Positions 15,901-24,408 are shown, numbered from the stretch's first letter. The stretch: DNA of 64,000 nucleotides from Palsa-965 sp044448685 (GCA_044448685.1 JBIOHC010000008.1:1-64000); one strand, 5' to 3'. Notes: generated by a model from the sequence alone, not told the origin. Program-made: numbers and translations.

Positions 15901-18230
15901 CCACCAGCACTATAGTGAGCGGAGAAAGCACTACGTTGCAAAGTACAGGTACTATTAACGATGTACTTACCAGTACCGGCACCAATCCACAGAATATTAC
16001 GTATACGGTAACCCCGACAGCTACCATACTCGGAAGTTGTGCCGGAGCTGCCCAGACGGTTACTGTTACCGTAAATCCTGTACCGGTCATGAGCAGCGCT
16101 TCAGCAGTAACGATATGCGGAGGTACTGCAGTCAATATTCCGCTGACAAGCAATGTAGCTTCGACATTTGAATGGAGTGCAGCCAATAATGTGAATACAT
16201 CCGGAGCATCCCTGTCGTCACAAACCAGCAGTACGCTGAACAATACAATTTCCAACAACACATCCGTTCCACAGAATGTGGTGTATACCGTCATTCCAAC
16301 TTCTCTTGCCGGAAGCTGTCCGGGTTCAGCCCAAACAGTTACAGTAACGGTTAACCCTGCTCCCGTCATGATCAGCAGCTCCAGTGCTGCCGTTTGCAGT
16401 GGAGGAACAGTCAATATCCCTTTGGTGAGTACTACAGGAGGAACCTTCAGCTGGATTGCAGCAAGCAACCCCAATGTAACGGGTGAAAGCACAACAGCCC
16501 AGGCTACTTCAACACTGCACAATATACTGGTTAGCTCTTCATCAACTGTACAGGATGTTGTTTATACCGTCACTCCGACATCTTCCCTGGGTTGTTCGGG
16601 CGGAGGTCAGCTTGTTTCAGTGCTGGTCAATCCGCTTGATAATGCAGGGTTTAATTATTCTTCCGGCACCTATTGCCAGTCGGGTAATGATCCAAGCGCT
16701 GTGATCACCGGAGTTTCCGGTGGATCGTTTTCATCCACTGCCGGTCTGGTATTTCTGAATACCAACAACGGTCTGGTTAACCTTGCAGCTTCTGCACTGG
16801 GTACCTATACCATTACATATACGACAAACAGTTCCTGTAACAATACATCCACGTTTAACCTGAGTATCACTCCGGCTCCTCTGGCAGCCTTCAGCTATGC
16901 GAATGCTTCTTATTGCGCCAGCGCAGGCAATCCTGTACCCGTTATGGGGTCAGGATCAACTGCAGGTATGTTCAGCGCCAATCCTTCCGGTCTCGCTTTT
17001 GTAAGCACGTCAACAGGACAGGTTAATCTGTCTGGCAGTGTACCGGGTACGTATATGGTTACCAATACCATTGCTGCATCGGGAGGATGTGCGGGAGTTA
17101 CTGCCAGCACTCAGATCACGGTCAATGCCCTCCCTGTTGTGAGCTTTACAGGCCTGGCAACAACCTATTATTACAATGATCCGGCCGCACCGCTTACAGG
17201 TACTCCTGCAGGCGGAACATATACAGGTACCGGAATCAGCGGTAATCTCTTCAAACCTGCTGTTGCAGGAGCCGGCACTTTTCCGATTACCTATTCCTTT
17301 ACCGATGCCCACGGCTGTTCCAATACCACTTCTGCGACTTCTACCACAGTCCTGGCGCAACCTGCCCCACCGCATATCTGTGAGGTGACTGTGGATGACT
17401 CCTCTGTTTACAATATCGTGTACTGGGAAAAGACAGCCTATACCAATGTGGATTCCTTTGTGGTGTTCCGTGAAACAGGGGCAGGATACCAGCAGATAGG
17501 TGCAGTGCCTGGAACAGCTTTCAGTGCATTTACCGATACAGTCAGACATAAATATTTTCCAAATACAGGTAATCCCAATGCAGGTACCTACCGCTATAAA
17601 CTCCAGATCAGGGATTCTTTGGGCCATTACAGTCCGATGAGTCCTTTCCACAACACGATTTATATCAATCAGACCTTTGGAACATTTACCTGGAATCATT
17701 ATGAAATAGAAGGCCAGCCGGTACCCCTCCCTTCTGCAACGCTCATTTCATATGATCTGTGGAGAAAGGATTCAACAACAGGACCCTGGAATATTGTGAA
17801 CAGTGTTGCCGGTTCACAACTTACCCAAACCGATGTAGGCTGGAATGCTGCCCTGCAGCATGCAGCCAGCTGGCGTATCGAAACAAACTGGGATATACAG
17901 TGTAACCCGACCCGTACGCTTATCAATACGTCCCACTCCAATATCAGGCATCCGGCTACAGCCATCAATCTGGGTATTACAGAACTGGAACTGAGCAATG
18001 CTGTTTCTGTTTATCCAAACCCGGGTATGGGCGAAGTTACGGTACAGCTCAGTATTGCAGCTCAGGACCTGACTATACGTCTGTATGATATGGTAGGACA
18101 GGTTGTTTATCAGGCACCTGTTACGAGTCAGAAAACAATGCTCGATATTTCCGGCTTTGCCAGAGGAGTATATACCCTGGAGGTAGCCAACAAGAATGTG
18201 AAAGGATTTAAAAAACTGATAGTACAGTAA
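12909..18230 (+). CDS. giant T9SS-secreted multi-repeat surface protein
   Basis: 1773 residues from ATG 12909 (signal peptide MKISYKLLTVLLVFCGLNLKAQ); an ATG at 12891 adds six residues. Residues about 22-580 are BNR/sialidase-like repeats of about 42 residues, each with 'STNNGxSWxxVNxG', forming one or more propellers. From about residue 585 come seven PKD/Ig-like modules of about 93 residues, each opening 'NPxPVMTSxSAxTICSG' with a cysteine pair. Two shorter modules starting 'F-Y-S-S/Y-C' follow, then an FnIII-like segment near 1500 and a C-terminal T9SS sorting domain (VSVYPNPGMGEVTVQL ... GVYTLEVANKN). Probably a cell-surface or released adhesin-like protein. It follows the sensor phosphatase by about 80 bases and may share its transcript. 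Confidence 0.85.
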   Translation: MKISYKLLTVLLVFCGLNLKAQWTQTNGPYTSGRVNCFATDGSTIFTATQSSGIFTSANFGSSWNEANNGYAIYPLHTLLMNGSDIWAAGEDGLYLSTNNGASWNSVKGGSSYSNSDVIMLGTTVIVADNGGIYRSTNNGSSWTQVSTETNATLVVVGNNYLAASGGGVFLSTNDGVTWGSVNGAMTTINEMKASGSSIYAGTNGGGVYLSTDNGSTWATRNTGLSGSALTVNCLAFDGTDLYAGTGGAGVYRSTNSGASWSAVNTGITTTTVYDVTVMGANIFIATATSGVEVTSNFGASWATANNGIITSDVRALMYDGSSNVYAGSNGTGAFLTSSNGANWNGVNIGLTGQTVNRFAYIGTNVFAATNAGVFLTTNNGASWTAVNTGLTSTSVQTLVAMGSSLFAGTLGGGVCVSTNNGTSWSAVNTGFTSNNILTMTASGSNLFAGTDTKGVFFSSNNGSSWAPVNTGLPGSYIYSVVSIGANIFAAVSGSGVYWSNNNGSSWSSVNSGISGSTYELGVSGTNLFAFGGGMNISTNNGASWSNIAAGLPVIVNYGLTVDANTVFVGTTGLGVWKRHLDEILCSINPPVMSSASSQTICSGQSVNIPLANTGVSATYSWVAASNSQASGESTTVQTTSAINNTIVNNSSLTATNVVYTVTPKGVVGGCSGNPQTVTVTVNPNPVMSSNSAMTICSGQAVGLSFTSSVASSYSWIAASNGNVTGASLSSQISPALTDVLVNTSLVPQTVAYTVTPTSSGGSCQGPSQTVNVTLNPTPVMTSTSAVTICSGATVNIPLTSNVNSNFTWVAANNINTSGASTSIQSPPTLSNSIVNNTAVPQNVVYTVVPTAVVGGCSGSQTVTVTVNPAPVMTSSTSATICSGGTVNIPLTSNIASNYQWNATTSNPNTTGESLSPQTTSALNNTITNNSSSSQVVYYTVIPSSVSGGCAGASQSVSVTVNPVPVMTSTTTASLCSGGALNINLSASITSSFTWIASTSTIVSGESTTLQSTGTINDVLTSTGTNPQNITYTVTPTATILGSCAGAAQTVTVTVNPVPVMSSASAVTICGGTAVNIPLTSNVASTFEWSAANNVNTSGASLSSQTSSTLNNTISNNTSVPQNVVYTVIPTSLAGSCPGSAQTVTVTVNPAPVMISSSSAAVCSGGTVNIPLVSTTGGTFSWIAASNPNVTGESTTAQATSTLHNILVSSSSTVQDVVYTVTPTSSLGCSGGGQLVSVLVNPLDNAGFNYSSGTYCQSGNDPSAVITGVSGGSFSSTAGLVFLNTNNGLVNLAASALGTYTITYTTNSSCNNTSTFNLSITPAPLAAFSYANASYCASAGNPVPVMGSGSTAGMFSANPSGLAFVSTSTGQVNLSGSVPGTYMVTNTIAASGGCAGVTASTQITVNALPVVSFTGLATTYYYNDPAAPLTGTPAGGTYTGTGISGNLFKPAVAGAGTFPITYSFTDAHGCSNTTSATSTTVLAQPAPPHICEVTVDDSSVYNIVYWEKTAYTNVDSFVVFRETGAGYQQIGAVPGTAFSAFTDTVRHKYFPNTGNPNAGTYRYKLQIRDSLGHYSPMSPFHNTIYINQTFGTFTWNHYEIEGQPVPLPSATLISYDLWRKDSTTGPWNIVNSVAGSQLTQTDVGWNAALQHAASWRIETNWDIQCNPTRTLINTSHSNIRHPATAINLGITELELSNAVSVYPNPGMGEVTVQLSIAAQDLTIRLYDMVGQVVYQAPVTSQKTMLDISGFARGVYTLEVANKNVKGFKKLIVQ
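14680..16640 (+). repeat. seven tandem about 280-bp repeats coding PKD-like modules
   Basis: Each unit encodes one Cys-containing PKD-like module beginning at the PVM(S/T)S motif. Unit starts are near 14680, 14964, 15247, 15523, 15805, 16087 and 16366. Similarity between units is high enough at DNA level for copy number to change by recombination. Confidence 0.75.
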
Positions 18231-18259
18231 GAATAAAAAACCCTAAAAACCAATTGTCT

Positions 18260-18607
18260 ATGAAAACAATCCAGCTTTTTATGCTCAGTGCACTGGTACT
18301 GATGCTGACTTCTTTTTCGCCTTTGCATAAGCCAGAGCCCGTAACCAATTTCAAAGCACAACTTTGTAACGACTGCGGTTTTGGAAATAAAAAGGAGAAC
18401 TGTGTAAAATGCGGAAAATGGGTAGCCAGCAATGGTGTGCCTGCCGTACTTTGCAATGATTGCGGGTTCGGAAACAAGAAAGACAATTGTGTAAAGTGTG
18501 GAAAGTGGGTGGCCAGCAACGGAGTCCCTGCCAAGCTTTGCAACGACTGTGGTTTCGGTAATAAAAAGGAGAACTGCGCCAAATGTGGTAAGTGGGCTCC
18601 GAAATAA
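18260..18607 (+). CDS. small secreted protein with three double-CxxC (zinc-ribbon-like) repeats
   Basis: 115 residues from ATG 18260; a TTG at 18254 is less likely. A signal peptide (MKTIQLFMLSALVLMLTSFS) is followed by three nearly identical 28-residue repeats, each LCNDCGFGNKKxNCxKCGKW plus a VASNGVPA linker. The four Cys per repeat are spaced CxxC-x8-CxxC, as in rubredoxin- or zinc-ribbon-like metal sites. No T9SS domain is present. Export of reduced CxxC pairs to an oxidising compartment implies either metal binding or disulfide pairing. It lies only 29 bases after the giant surface protein and before a strong terminator, so the two are probably co-transcribed. I do not recognise the family. 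Confidence 0.75.
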   Translation: MKTIQLFMLSALVLMLTSFSPLHKPEPVTNFKAQLCNDCGFGNKKENCVKCGKWVASNGVPAVLCNDCGFGNKKDNCVKCGKWVASNGVPAKLCNDCGFGNKKENCAKCGKWAPK

Positions 18608-18629
18608 ATAATACAGAAATTAGGTGTTG

Positions 18630-18661
18630 GCACTTTCATGAAAATGAAGGTGCTTTTTTTT
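18630..18661 (+). terminator. rho-independent terminator after the Cys-repeat gene
   Basis: GCACTTTCAT and ATGAAGGTGC form a 10-bp stem (one G-T pair) around GAAA, followed by eight T. Confidence 0.85.
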
Positions 18662-18746
18662 ATACTATTTGCAGGATATTTCCTGAGGTTGAGTAATATT
18701 ATGCGTTTATAGTACGTTTTCAGAATAAATCAGGAAACAAGAGTGT

Positions 18747-20594
18747 ATGAACCGACTGATCCCCTTCCTGTTTTGTCTGCTTTTTGTTTCAGTGCTCGGT
18801 GCACAAACAATGCCTCCTGCCTATATGAATGCAGTCAATAAAGCCAATAAGGCTTACCGTCAGAAAAACTACAAACTGTCCACCCAGAGTTTTTCAGTGG
18901 CCTTTAAAGCCAATCATGGCAAAGCCAGAGACGAGGACAGGATTGCGGCTGCCCTGGCATGGGCAGGAGCCTCAGAGCCTGACAGCGCTTTTTATTACCT
19001 GCATTTCCTTGTAAATCAACGTGAATTTTCAAGGTATGAAGAATTAATAAAGGAACCGGAACTCGAAGTGTTGCATTCAGACAAGCGTTGGAAACCAATG
19101 CTTGAACAGATTAAACGCAATGCTGATGCAAAGGAAGCCCGGCTGAACCGCCCCCTCATGAAGAAGCTGGACAGTATATTGTATAAGGATCAGCACAGGC
19201 GGTTAATGATGGATTCTATGGAGAAACGCTTTGGCTCCGATTCAAAAGAAATGAAGACACTCCGGGAGGAGATAAGTCAGGATGATTCTGAAAATCTCGG
19301 TGCTGTCAAGGCGATTCTGGATAGGGAAGGCTGGCTGGGTGAAGATGCGGTAGGCAGGGATGGGAACCTGTGCCTGTTCCTGGTGATACAGCATGCCGGC
19401 CAGCGTACACAGGAAAAATACCTGCCTGTGATGCGGGAGGCTGTAAATAATGGAAAGGCAAGGGCTTCGGATCTGGCATTGCTGGAAGACAGGGTTGCAT
19501 TGAAACAGGGAAGAAAACAAATTTATGGCAGCCAGATTATACGGGATGAAAAGACCGGAAAGAATAAAGTAGCTCCCCTCATTGATTCCATACATGTGAA
19601 TAAGAGAAGGGCAGAGGTTGGACTGGGCCCCTTAGAAGACTATGCAGCCCTATTCGATATTCAGTTAAGGCCGTTAGTAAAAGTCAAACCAAGGCATCCG
19701 TTTGCAGGCCGTAATAATGATATAGAACGGGCCATTGATCTGAAAGATTCCATAGAAAGGGACCTCACAGTTTGCATTGGCTTTGGAAAAAAAATGGAAT
19801 TTGATAATGGCAAGAGCAGGTTTTCCGAAAACAATTCGGCTTGGTACAGAATCAAAATCCATAAGGATACAACGCTCACATTCGATATGGTACATGACGG
19901 AGAGGATGCTGATCTGGATTTTGCTCTTTTTCATTGCGAGGGTAAGGATTGCATGCAGGATATTTCTTCCGGTAAATTAAAGCCATGCAGAGTCAGCAAT
20001 GGGGGATTCGGAACTCTGGAGCTGCCAATAGGATTGTCTCTTTTTGCAAGAAATACGAATGATGGATCGCCCTATCAGGCTGGACTTAAGGTAAAAGAAG
20101 GGGATGTTGTGTATCTGTTGATTAACAGTGATTTCCCAACTTTAAGCCACCCCCCGTTGAATGCCCGGGGCCTGATGATGCCAATAACTATTTATTTCAA
20201 TGGCCTGGCTCCGGAAAGTGTGAAACGTTATGCAAAGTTACGTCTGCCTCAAAAGCCGGTGGTTATTAATAATATCAATTTCGAAACCGGTAAGGCAATC
20301 CTGAAAAGGTCGTCATGGACGGCTTTGGACAGCCTGGCCGAACAAGTGAAAAAGTCTAAGTATATGAGGATTGAAATAAGAGGGCATACCGATAATGTGG
20401 GAGAAGAAGAAGCAAACCAGAAGCTCAGCGAAGACCGTGCTAAGGCCGTTGTAGACTATCTTATATCCAAAGAAATAGATAAGAGCAGGCTGACTTTTAT
20501 AGGTTTCGGTAGTGCGAAGCCTCTTGAACCCAATGATACAGAGGAGGGGAAGAGAAAAAACAGAAGGGTGGAGTTCAGGATATTGTCTAAGTGA
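18747..20594 (+). CDS. DUF6624 / PPC-like / OmpA-domain envelope protein
   Basis: 615 residues with a signal peptide (MNRLIPFLFCLLFVSVLGAQ). The N-terminal part is TPR-like (NKANKAYRQKNY...), then a DUF6624-type segment (about 130-310: KDQHRRLMMDSM, LFLVIQHAG, LALLEDRVALKQGRKQIYGSQ). A beta-rich PPC-like domain follows (about 340-480: NSAWYRIKIHKDTTLTFDM..., DADLDFALFHC). Residues about 505-615 are an OmpA C-terminal domain with the peptidoglycan-binding signature (FETGKAILKRSSW; IEIRGHTDN; LSEDRAKAVVDYL; GFGSAKPLEPN; RRVEFRI). It should anchor to peptidoglycan in the periplasm. The DUF6624 part is of unknown function and the fusion is unusual. Its promoter is probably in the gap after the terminator at 18661. 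Confidence 0.82.
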   Translation: MNRLIPFLFCLLFVSVLGAQTMPPAYMNAVNKANKAYRQKNYKLSTQSFSVAFKANHGKARDEDRIAAALAWAGASEPDSAFYYLHFLVNQREFSRYEELIKEPELEVLHSDKRWKPMLEQIKRNADAKEARLNRPLMKKLDSILYKDQHRRLMMDSMEKRFGSDSKEMKTLREEISQDDSENLGAVKAILDREGWLGEDAVGRDGNLCLFLVIQHAGQRTQEKYLPVMREAVNNGKARASDLALLEDRVALKQGRKQIYGSQIIRDEKTGKNKVAPLIDSIHVNKRRAEVGLGPLEDYAALFDIQLRPLVKVKPRHPFAGRNNDIERAIDLKDSIERDLTVCIGFGKKMEFDNGKSRFSENNSAWYRIKIHKDTTLTFDMVHDGEDADLDFALFHCEGKDCMQDISSGKLKPCRVSNGGFGTLELPIGLSLFARNTNDGSPYQAGLKVKEGDVVYLLINSDFPTLSHPPLNARGLMMPITIYFNGLAPESVKRYAKLRLPQKPVVINNINFETGKAILKRSSWTALDSLAEQVKKSKYMRIEIRGHTDNVGEEEANQKLSEDRAKAVVDYLISKEIDKSRLTFIGFGSAKPLEPNDTEEGKRKNRRVEFRILSK

Positions 20595-20635
20595 CCCGGC
20601 AAATGCTGTCAGATGAGTTTTAAAATCTAGCCGGG
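20595..20635 (+). terminator. possible terminator after the OmpA gene
   Basis: CCCGGC at 20595-20600 pairs with GCCGGG at 20630-20635 across a long loop, followed by a T-rich CATTTATTTTC. The long loop makes this weak. Confidence 0.35.
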
Positions 20636-20815
20636 CATTTATTTTCAAATGTTAAGCGCAAAGCCATTCATTTTCCTGAAATGTTCAAGGGGCAGCCCGG
20701 TAATGTTAAGAAAATAGTGAAGGAAAAAGGCGTCAATACCAGACCCTTAAACTTATATTTTATCCCTCTTCATTCCGACTTCCTGCTTAACTTTGACGCG
20801 AACAATTCCCTCGCT

Positions 20816-20995
20816 ATGTCCTTTTACGAATTCCTGAAGAAAGATTCCGGTATCAGTCCCTTACTCAAACCTATCATTAAGCCGGATATTGAGAAACTGT
20901 CGGACGAGGAAAGAGAAAAGCTTATCACCCTCATAAGGGATAAGGACTATTATGAAGTGAATTCCCTCCTGAAAAAGTGCTTTTCTAAGAACTGA
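20816..20995 (+). CDS. small hypothetical protein, 59 residues
   Basis: The likely start is ATG 20816 (MSFYEFLKKDSGISPLLKP); a longer frame from 20681 gives a poor N-terminus. The sequence is mostly helical and charged (IEKLSDEEREKLITLIRDKDYYEVNSLLKKCF), a soluble cytosolic pattern. It ends 39 bases before the next gene, which points the same way. Family not recognised. Confidence 0.5.
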   Translation: MSFYEFLKKDSGISPLLKPIIKPDIEKLSDEEREKLITLIRDKDYYEVNSLLKKCFSKN

Positions 20996-21034
20996 TAAAG
21001 CATTTAAGCCCCCGAATTCTTATCTTTCCAGGCT

Positions 21035-21871
21035 ATGAAATGCCTGATTGCTGTTTTATTTCTGAGTCTTTGCCAACAGTTCTATGCCCAGCAAGGAGGT
21101 GCTGAAACGGCTTATAAACTCGCCATCCATAAAGCCGATTCATCTTATGAATTCAAATGGATGCAGGGCATTGTCGATCATAATCCGTTTTACAAACCCC
21201 AGTTTGAACGCTCCCGTAAACTTTACCAGGCTGCATTGCAGCTAAACCCTGCTGAAACGTACCCCAAAAGCAGGCTCATAGAAATAAATCATGTGCTGGA
21301 TTATTTTAACAGCGCTGCGGTTTACTCAACCGCCGATTCCCTGTTTCGTCACTATCGCTATTCACAGGCATTAAAAGCATACCGGGGTAGGGATTCTCTT
21401 TCTTCAACAACGGAAGCTGGCGAAAAAATTATGCTGTGCAGGGATTTACTTAAGATACGCAATTCAGATTCTGCGAAGAGGATTACAAGCATAGTGGTGC
21501 AAACCGACAGCATCTGCCATTCCACAGATATGAGTCCGAATTTGATGGAAGGAGCTTCAGAAGGCCCTGACCCGGATAAGGAAGGATATCGTGAAACCTA
21601 TTACCTGAAAGATAATATGGAAGGGGGTACTTTGTACCGTATCCGTAATATCGGAGGCCCGGGTGCTTCTGTCAGGACAACTTTTTATTACCAGCATAAA
21701 AAGATTATCCGGGCCCATAAAGAAGTGGATGACCCGCAACACAAAACAATTTACAAAGCCACCTATTATTACAAAGATGGAGTCGGGGTAAAATCAATTG
21801 GGGAGGACAGGAAATTTTCGAATGGGGATGAGTTATATAAGGAAGGGCTGAAGTATATACGGATTCACTGA
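21035..21871 (+). CDS. exported hypothetical protein, 278 residues
   Basis: A signal peptide (MKCLIAVLFLSLCQQFYAQ) is followed by a helical, TPR-like half (FERSRKLYQAALQLNP..., LFRHYRYSQALKAYRGRDSL) and a C-terminal half rich in Tyr/Thr beta strands (ETYYLKDNMEGGTLYRIRNI, RTTFYYQHKKI, KATYYYKDG) that vaguely recalls MORN-like turns. The single lone Cys residues suggest no structural disulfide pattern. It lies upstream of coaX with a 57-base gap. I do not recognise a family and infer only a periplasmic or outer-membrane-associated location. Confidence 0.65.
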   Translation: MKCLIAVLFLSLCQQFYAQQGGAETAYKLAIHKADSSYEFKWMQGIVDHNPFYKPQFERSRKLYQAALQLNPAETYPKSRLIEINHVLDYFNSAAVYSTADSLFRHYRYSQALKAYRGRDSLSSTTEAGEKIMLCRDLLKIRNSDSAKRITSIVVQTDSICHSTDMSPNLMEGASEGPDPDKEGYRETYYLKDNMEGGTLYRIRNIGGPGASVRTTFYYQHKKIIRAHKEVDDPQHKTIYKATYYYKDGVGVKSIGEDRKFSNGDELYKEGLKYIRIH

Positions 21872-21928
21872 ATGACTATCTTAAACAGGATGCTTTGATC
21901 CTATCTTGTATTCACTTAGCTTTGATTC

Positions 21929-22660
21929 ATGAATCTGATTCTTGACATTGGAAACACCCGCTGCAAAGCTGCTTTTTTTCAGCAGGATACCCTTATTCAG
22001 GAGGGTATTGTGGAGCTTTCAGACCCGTTGTCCTTAAACCGCTTTCTGAATGGACGAAAGCCTGTACAGTGTATCATCTCCTCCGTGTTAAAAAGCCTTC
22101 CAGCCTTTATAGAGGATTTTATCAGCCATCAGAACTGCATTCCATTTAATACAGATACCCCTTGTCCGGTCCGTAACCTCTACACAAGTGCCAGTACCCT
22201 GGGCAGCGACCGACTTGCAGCTGTTGTGGGGGCCTGGAAGCGCTATCCGGGTCAGGCAGCAGTGGTTATCGATGCCGGAACCTGTATAAAATACAATTAT
22301 ATAACCGAAAATGCCGGGTATCTGGGTGGAGGTATCTCACCCGGTATTGATATGCGTTTTAAAGCCATGCATGCCTTTACAGGCCGACTGCCTGAAGAAA
22401 AAGCCGATATGGAATTCCAGACCCTTGTCGGGACCGGCACCCGTGAATCCCTGCTGTCGGGAGTAATGAACGGGGTGGTACAGGAGGTGGAAGGGATGAT
22501 CAATCAGTACCTTACACAATATCAGAGCCCGGTTATCGTTCTTACCGGTGGAAATGCGCATTTTTTTGAGAAACGGTTAAAAAACCGCATCTTTGCCCAC
22601 CCAAATATTGTCCTGGAGGGGCTAAATGAAATTTTAGAATATAATGTCAGAAAAAAATAA
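21929..22660 (+). CDS. coaX: type III pantothenate kinase
   Basis: Phosphorylates pantothenate with ATP, the first step of coenzyme A synthesis. 243 residues, normal for CoaX. The ASKHA-fold motifs are visible: N-terminal phosphate loop LDIGNTRCK (4-12), the GSDR stretch near residue 92, the DAGT motif (VVIDAGTCIKYNYI, about 111-124), and GGGISPGIDMR. The late VLTGGNA strand is also typical. Its stop overlaps the start of the following outer-membrane protein gene by 17 bases, so they are co-translated. This coaX-OMP-lptC-CorC-PpiD order is a known Bacteroidota arrangement linking CoA synthesis to envelope genes. Confidence 0.93.
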   Translation: MNLILDIGNTRCKAAFFQQDTLIQEGIVELSDPLSLNRFLNGRKPVQCIISSVLKSLPAFIEDFISHQNCIPFNTDTPCPVRNLYTSASTLGSDRLAAVVGAWKRYPGQAAVVIDAGTCIKYNYITENAGYLGGGISPGIDMRFKAMHAFTGRLPEEKADMEFQTLVGTGTRESLLSGVMNGVVQEVEGMINQYLTQYQSPVIVLTGGNAHFFEKRLKNRIFAHPNIVLEGLNEILEYNVRKK

Positions 22661-24383
22661 GTCTGGTTTGCCCTTAGTGTTGAAATGCCTGCTTGTTGTT
22701 TTTCCAGCCTTGCTTTCTTCTTCCCTGTTTTCTCAAACCCTTTCCAGTAGCCCTTATTCCCGTTATGGATTGGGCGATCTGCAGGGTGTAGGCCTGGCTC
22801 AGAACTTTGCCCTTGGTGGAGCCGGTTATGCCTGGAGGAATGACTCGAGCAGTGCCAATTATATCAATATCACCAATCCGGCCTCGTATTCCTCTACACG
22901 GGTCACAACGGTTGAGCTGGGTATGCTGAGCAATACCACTCAGTTTCAGACCATGGATACGCGTTTTGTGCTGAATAATACCTCTTTTTCCTATTTAAGT
23001 GTAGCCGTTCCGCTCAAACCCTGGTGGGGACTTTCATTCGGGGTTATGCCATACAGCACTGTAGGTTACAATATCCATACCCAGCAAAACAGGGATACGG
23101 TAGGCCTTATCGATTATTTTTATCAGGGTCAGGGAGGAATCAACAAGGCCTATCTGGGAAGTGGAATGAAACTGCTCAAAAAGCGTTTTACAGACCGTAC
23201 CGGTACGGATCTGAGCTGCGGCTTCAATGCAAATTTCGAGTTCGGATCTATCAGCAATACCCGTCATGTTGTGTATGACAGTCCGAATAATTATGATACC
23301 CGTATCGATGAAAGCATACGGGTTCATGATGTAGCCTGGGATTTCGGTATGCAGTTCAGATTCCAGATACGATCAAAAATGGGACTCAATCCTAAACTGA
23401 AGACCGGATGTGCCTATATCGATCACAAACACTATGACAGTGTGGCCGTTTATAAAAACTGCCGTGTCGACTCCGTTGTTCCTGTTAAATATTATACACA
23501 CCGCACAGATGAAAAAACAACCCTCGAGAAAAAGATGCTGCGCAAGGGATTATCCAGGATCACAAATCCTAAGGTGGCTTGTGGCTGTGCCTATGTGAAT
23601 CCTAAACATGTGGATACCGTAGTCGTTTTCACAGGTTGCAAGATTGATTCTGTTGTAAAGAATAAATATTTTTCCCATCATACGGATGATACGGTCTTTT
23701 ATGAAGCACTCCGGACACGTCATCAGATAGACCCGGTCAATTTTACATTCGGACTCACCTTTTCGCCGGCAATGGGCCTTAGCGGAGCTTCTGATCTGCT
23801 GGCCAGGAACTATCTTCCAAGCGGAAGTGTGGAGGTGTTTAAAGATACTCTTATCAATGCTGTTAACCAGCCTGGAATATTCAAAATACCGGCCAAGGTC
23901 GGTCTTGGAATATCAATCGGCCAAAGCTATAAATGGAATGTACTTGCCGATTACAGCTATCAGCAATGGGCAGGTTATTCATACGGAGGGGTGAGCGGTG
24001 GATTGCAGAACAGTCTTCAGGCATCCCTTGGCTTTCAGTTCCAGCCTGGCCTTACAGGTACCTACTTTCATATTGTTCGCTACCGCATGGGTCTGCGGTA
24101 TAACCAGACTTATCTTGATTTACAGGGCTCCAAGCTTACTGAAACAGGAGTGAGCTTCGGTCTGGCCTTGCCTGTGGCAGTAAGCCGGGTTAAGAAAAGG
24201 TATGACCTTCGCAATACGATTATGGGCTATCACAGGCCGGAATATTCTATCGTCAATCTGAGTGTTGAACTGGGCCAGCGCGGTACCACCAGCAATGGTC
24301 TGATTAAAGAAACATACGGACGTATCATTCTCGGATTTACCATTAACGACCGCTGGTTCCAGCGTTTTAAATACAACGACTGA
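22644..24383 (+). CDS. outer-membrane beta-barrel protein of the coaX-lptC cluster
   Basis: 579 residues with a signal peptide (LKCLLVVFPALLSSSLFSQ). The mature start SSPYSRYGLGDLQGVGLAQNFALGGAGYAW, then NYINITNPASYS and alternating beta strands to a terminal aromatic-containing strand, fit the FadL/transport-like barrels commonly annotated beside lptC in this phylum. A large insertion (about 250-370) carries two Lys/Asp-rich segments with CAYIDHKHYDS and CAYVNPKHVDT that are near-duplicates, suggesting an extracellular loop. The start codon lies inside the end of coaX. Substrate unknown; an LPS or lipid role is inferred only from context. Confidence 0.8.
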   Translation: MSEKNKSGLPLVLKCLLVVFPALLSSSLFSQTLSSSPYSRYGLGDLQGVGLAQNFALGGAGYAWRNDSSSANYINITNPASYSSTRVTTVELGMLSNTTQFQTMDTRFVLNNTSFSYLSVAVPLKPWWGLSFGVMPYSTVGYNIHTQQNRDTVGLIDYFYQGQGGINKAYLGSGMKLLKKRFTDRTGTDLSCGFNANFEFGSISNTRHVVYDSPNNYDTRIDESIRVHDVAWDFGMQFRFQIRSKMGLNPKLKTGCAYIDHKHYDSVAVYKNCRVDSVVPVKYYTHRTDEKTTLEKKMLRKGLSRITNPKVACGCAYVNPKHVDTVVVFTGCKIDSVVKNKYFSHHTDDTVFYEALRTRHQIDPVNFTFGLTFSPAMGLSGASDLLARNYLPSGSVEVFKDTLINAVNQPGIFKIPAKVGLGISIGQSYKWNVLADYSYQQWAGYSYGGVSGGLQNSLQASLGFQFQPGLTGTYFHIVRYRMGLRYNQTYLDLQGSKLTETGVSFGLALPVAVSRVKKRYDLRNTIMGYHRPEYSIVNLSVELGQRGTTSNGLIKETYGRIILGFTINDRWFQRFKYND

Positions 24384-24408
24384 TAAACACGGTTTCATAC
24401 ATCACTCC

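Noticed and set aside
17010..17699. 229-codon antisense ORF within the giant surface protein
   Set aside because: A shadow of the sense repeats, with scattered Cys and Ile and no coherent domain.
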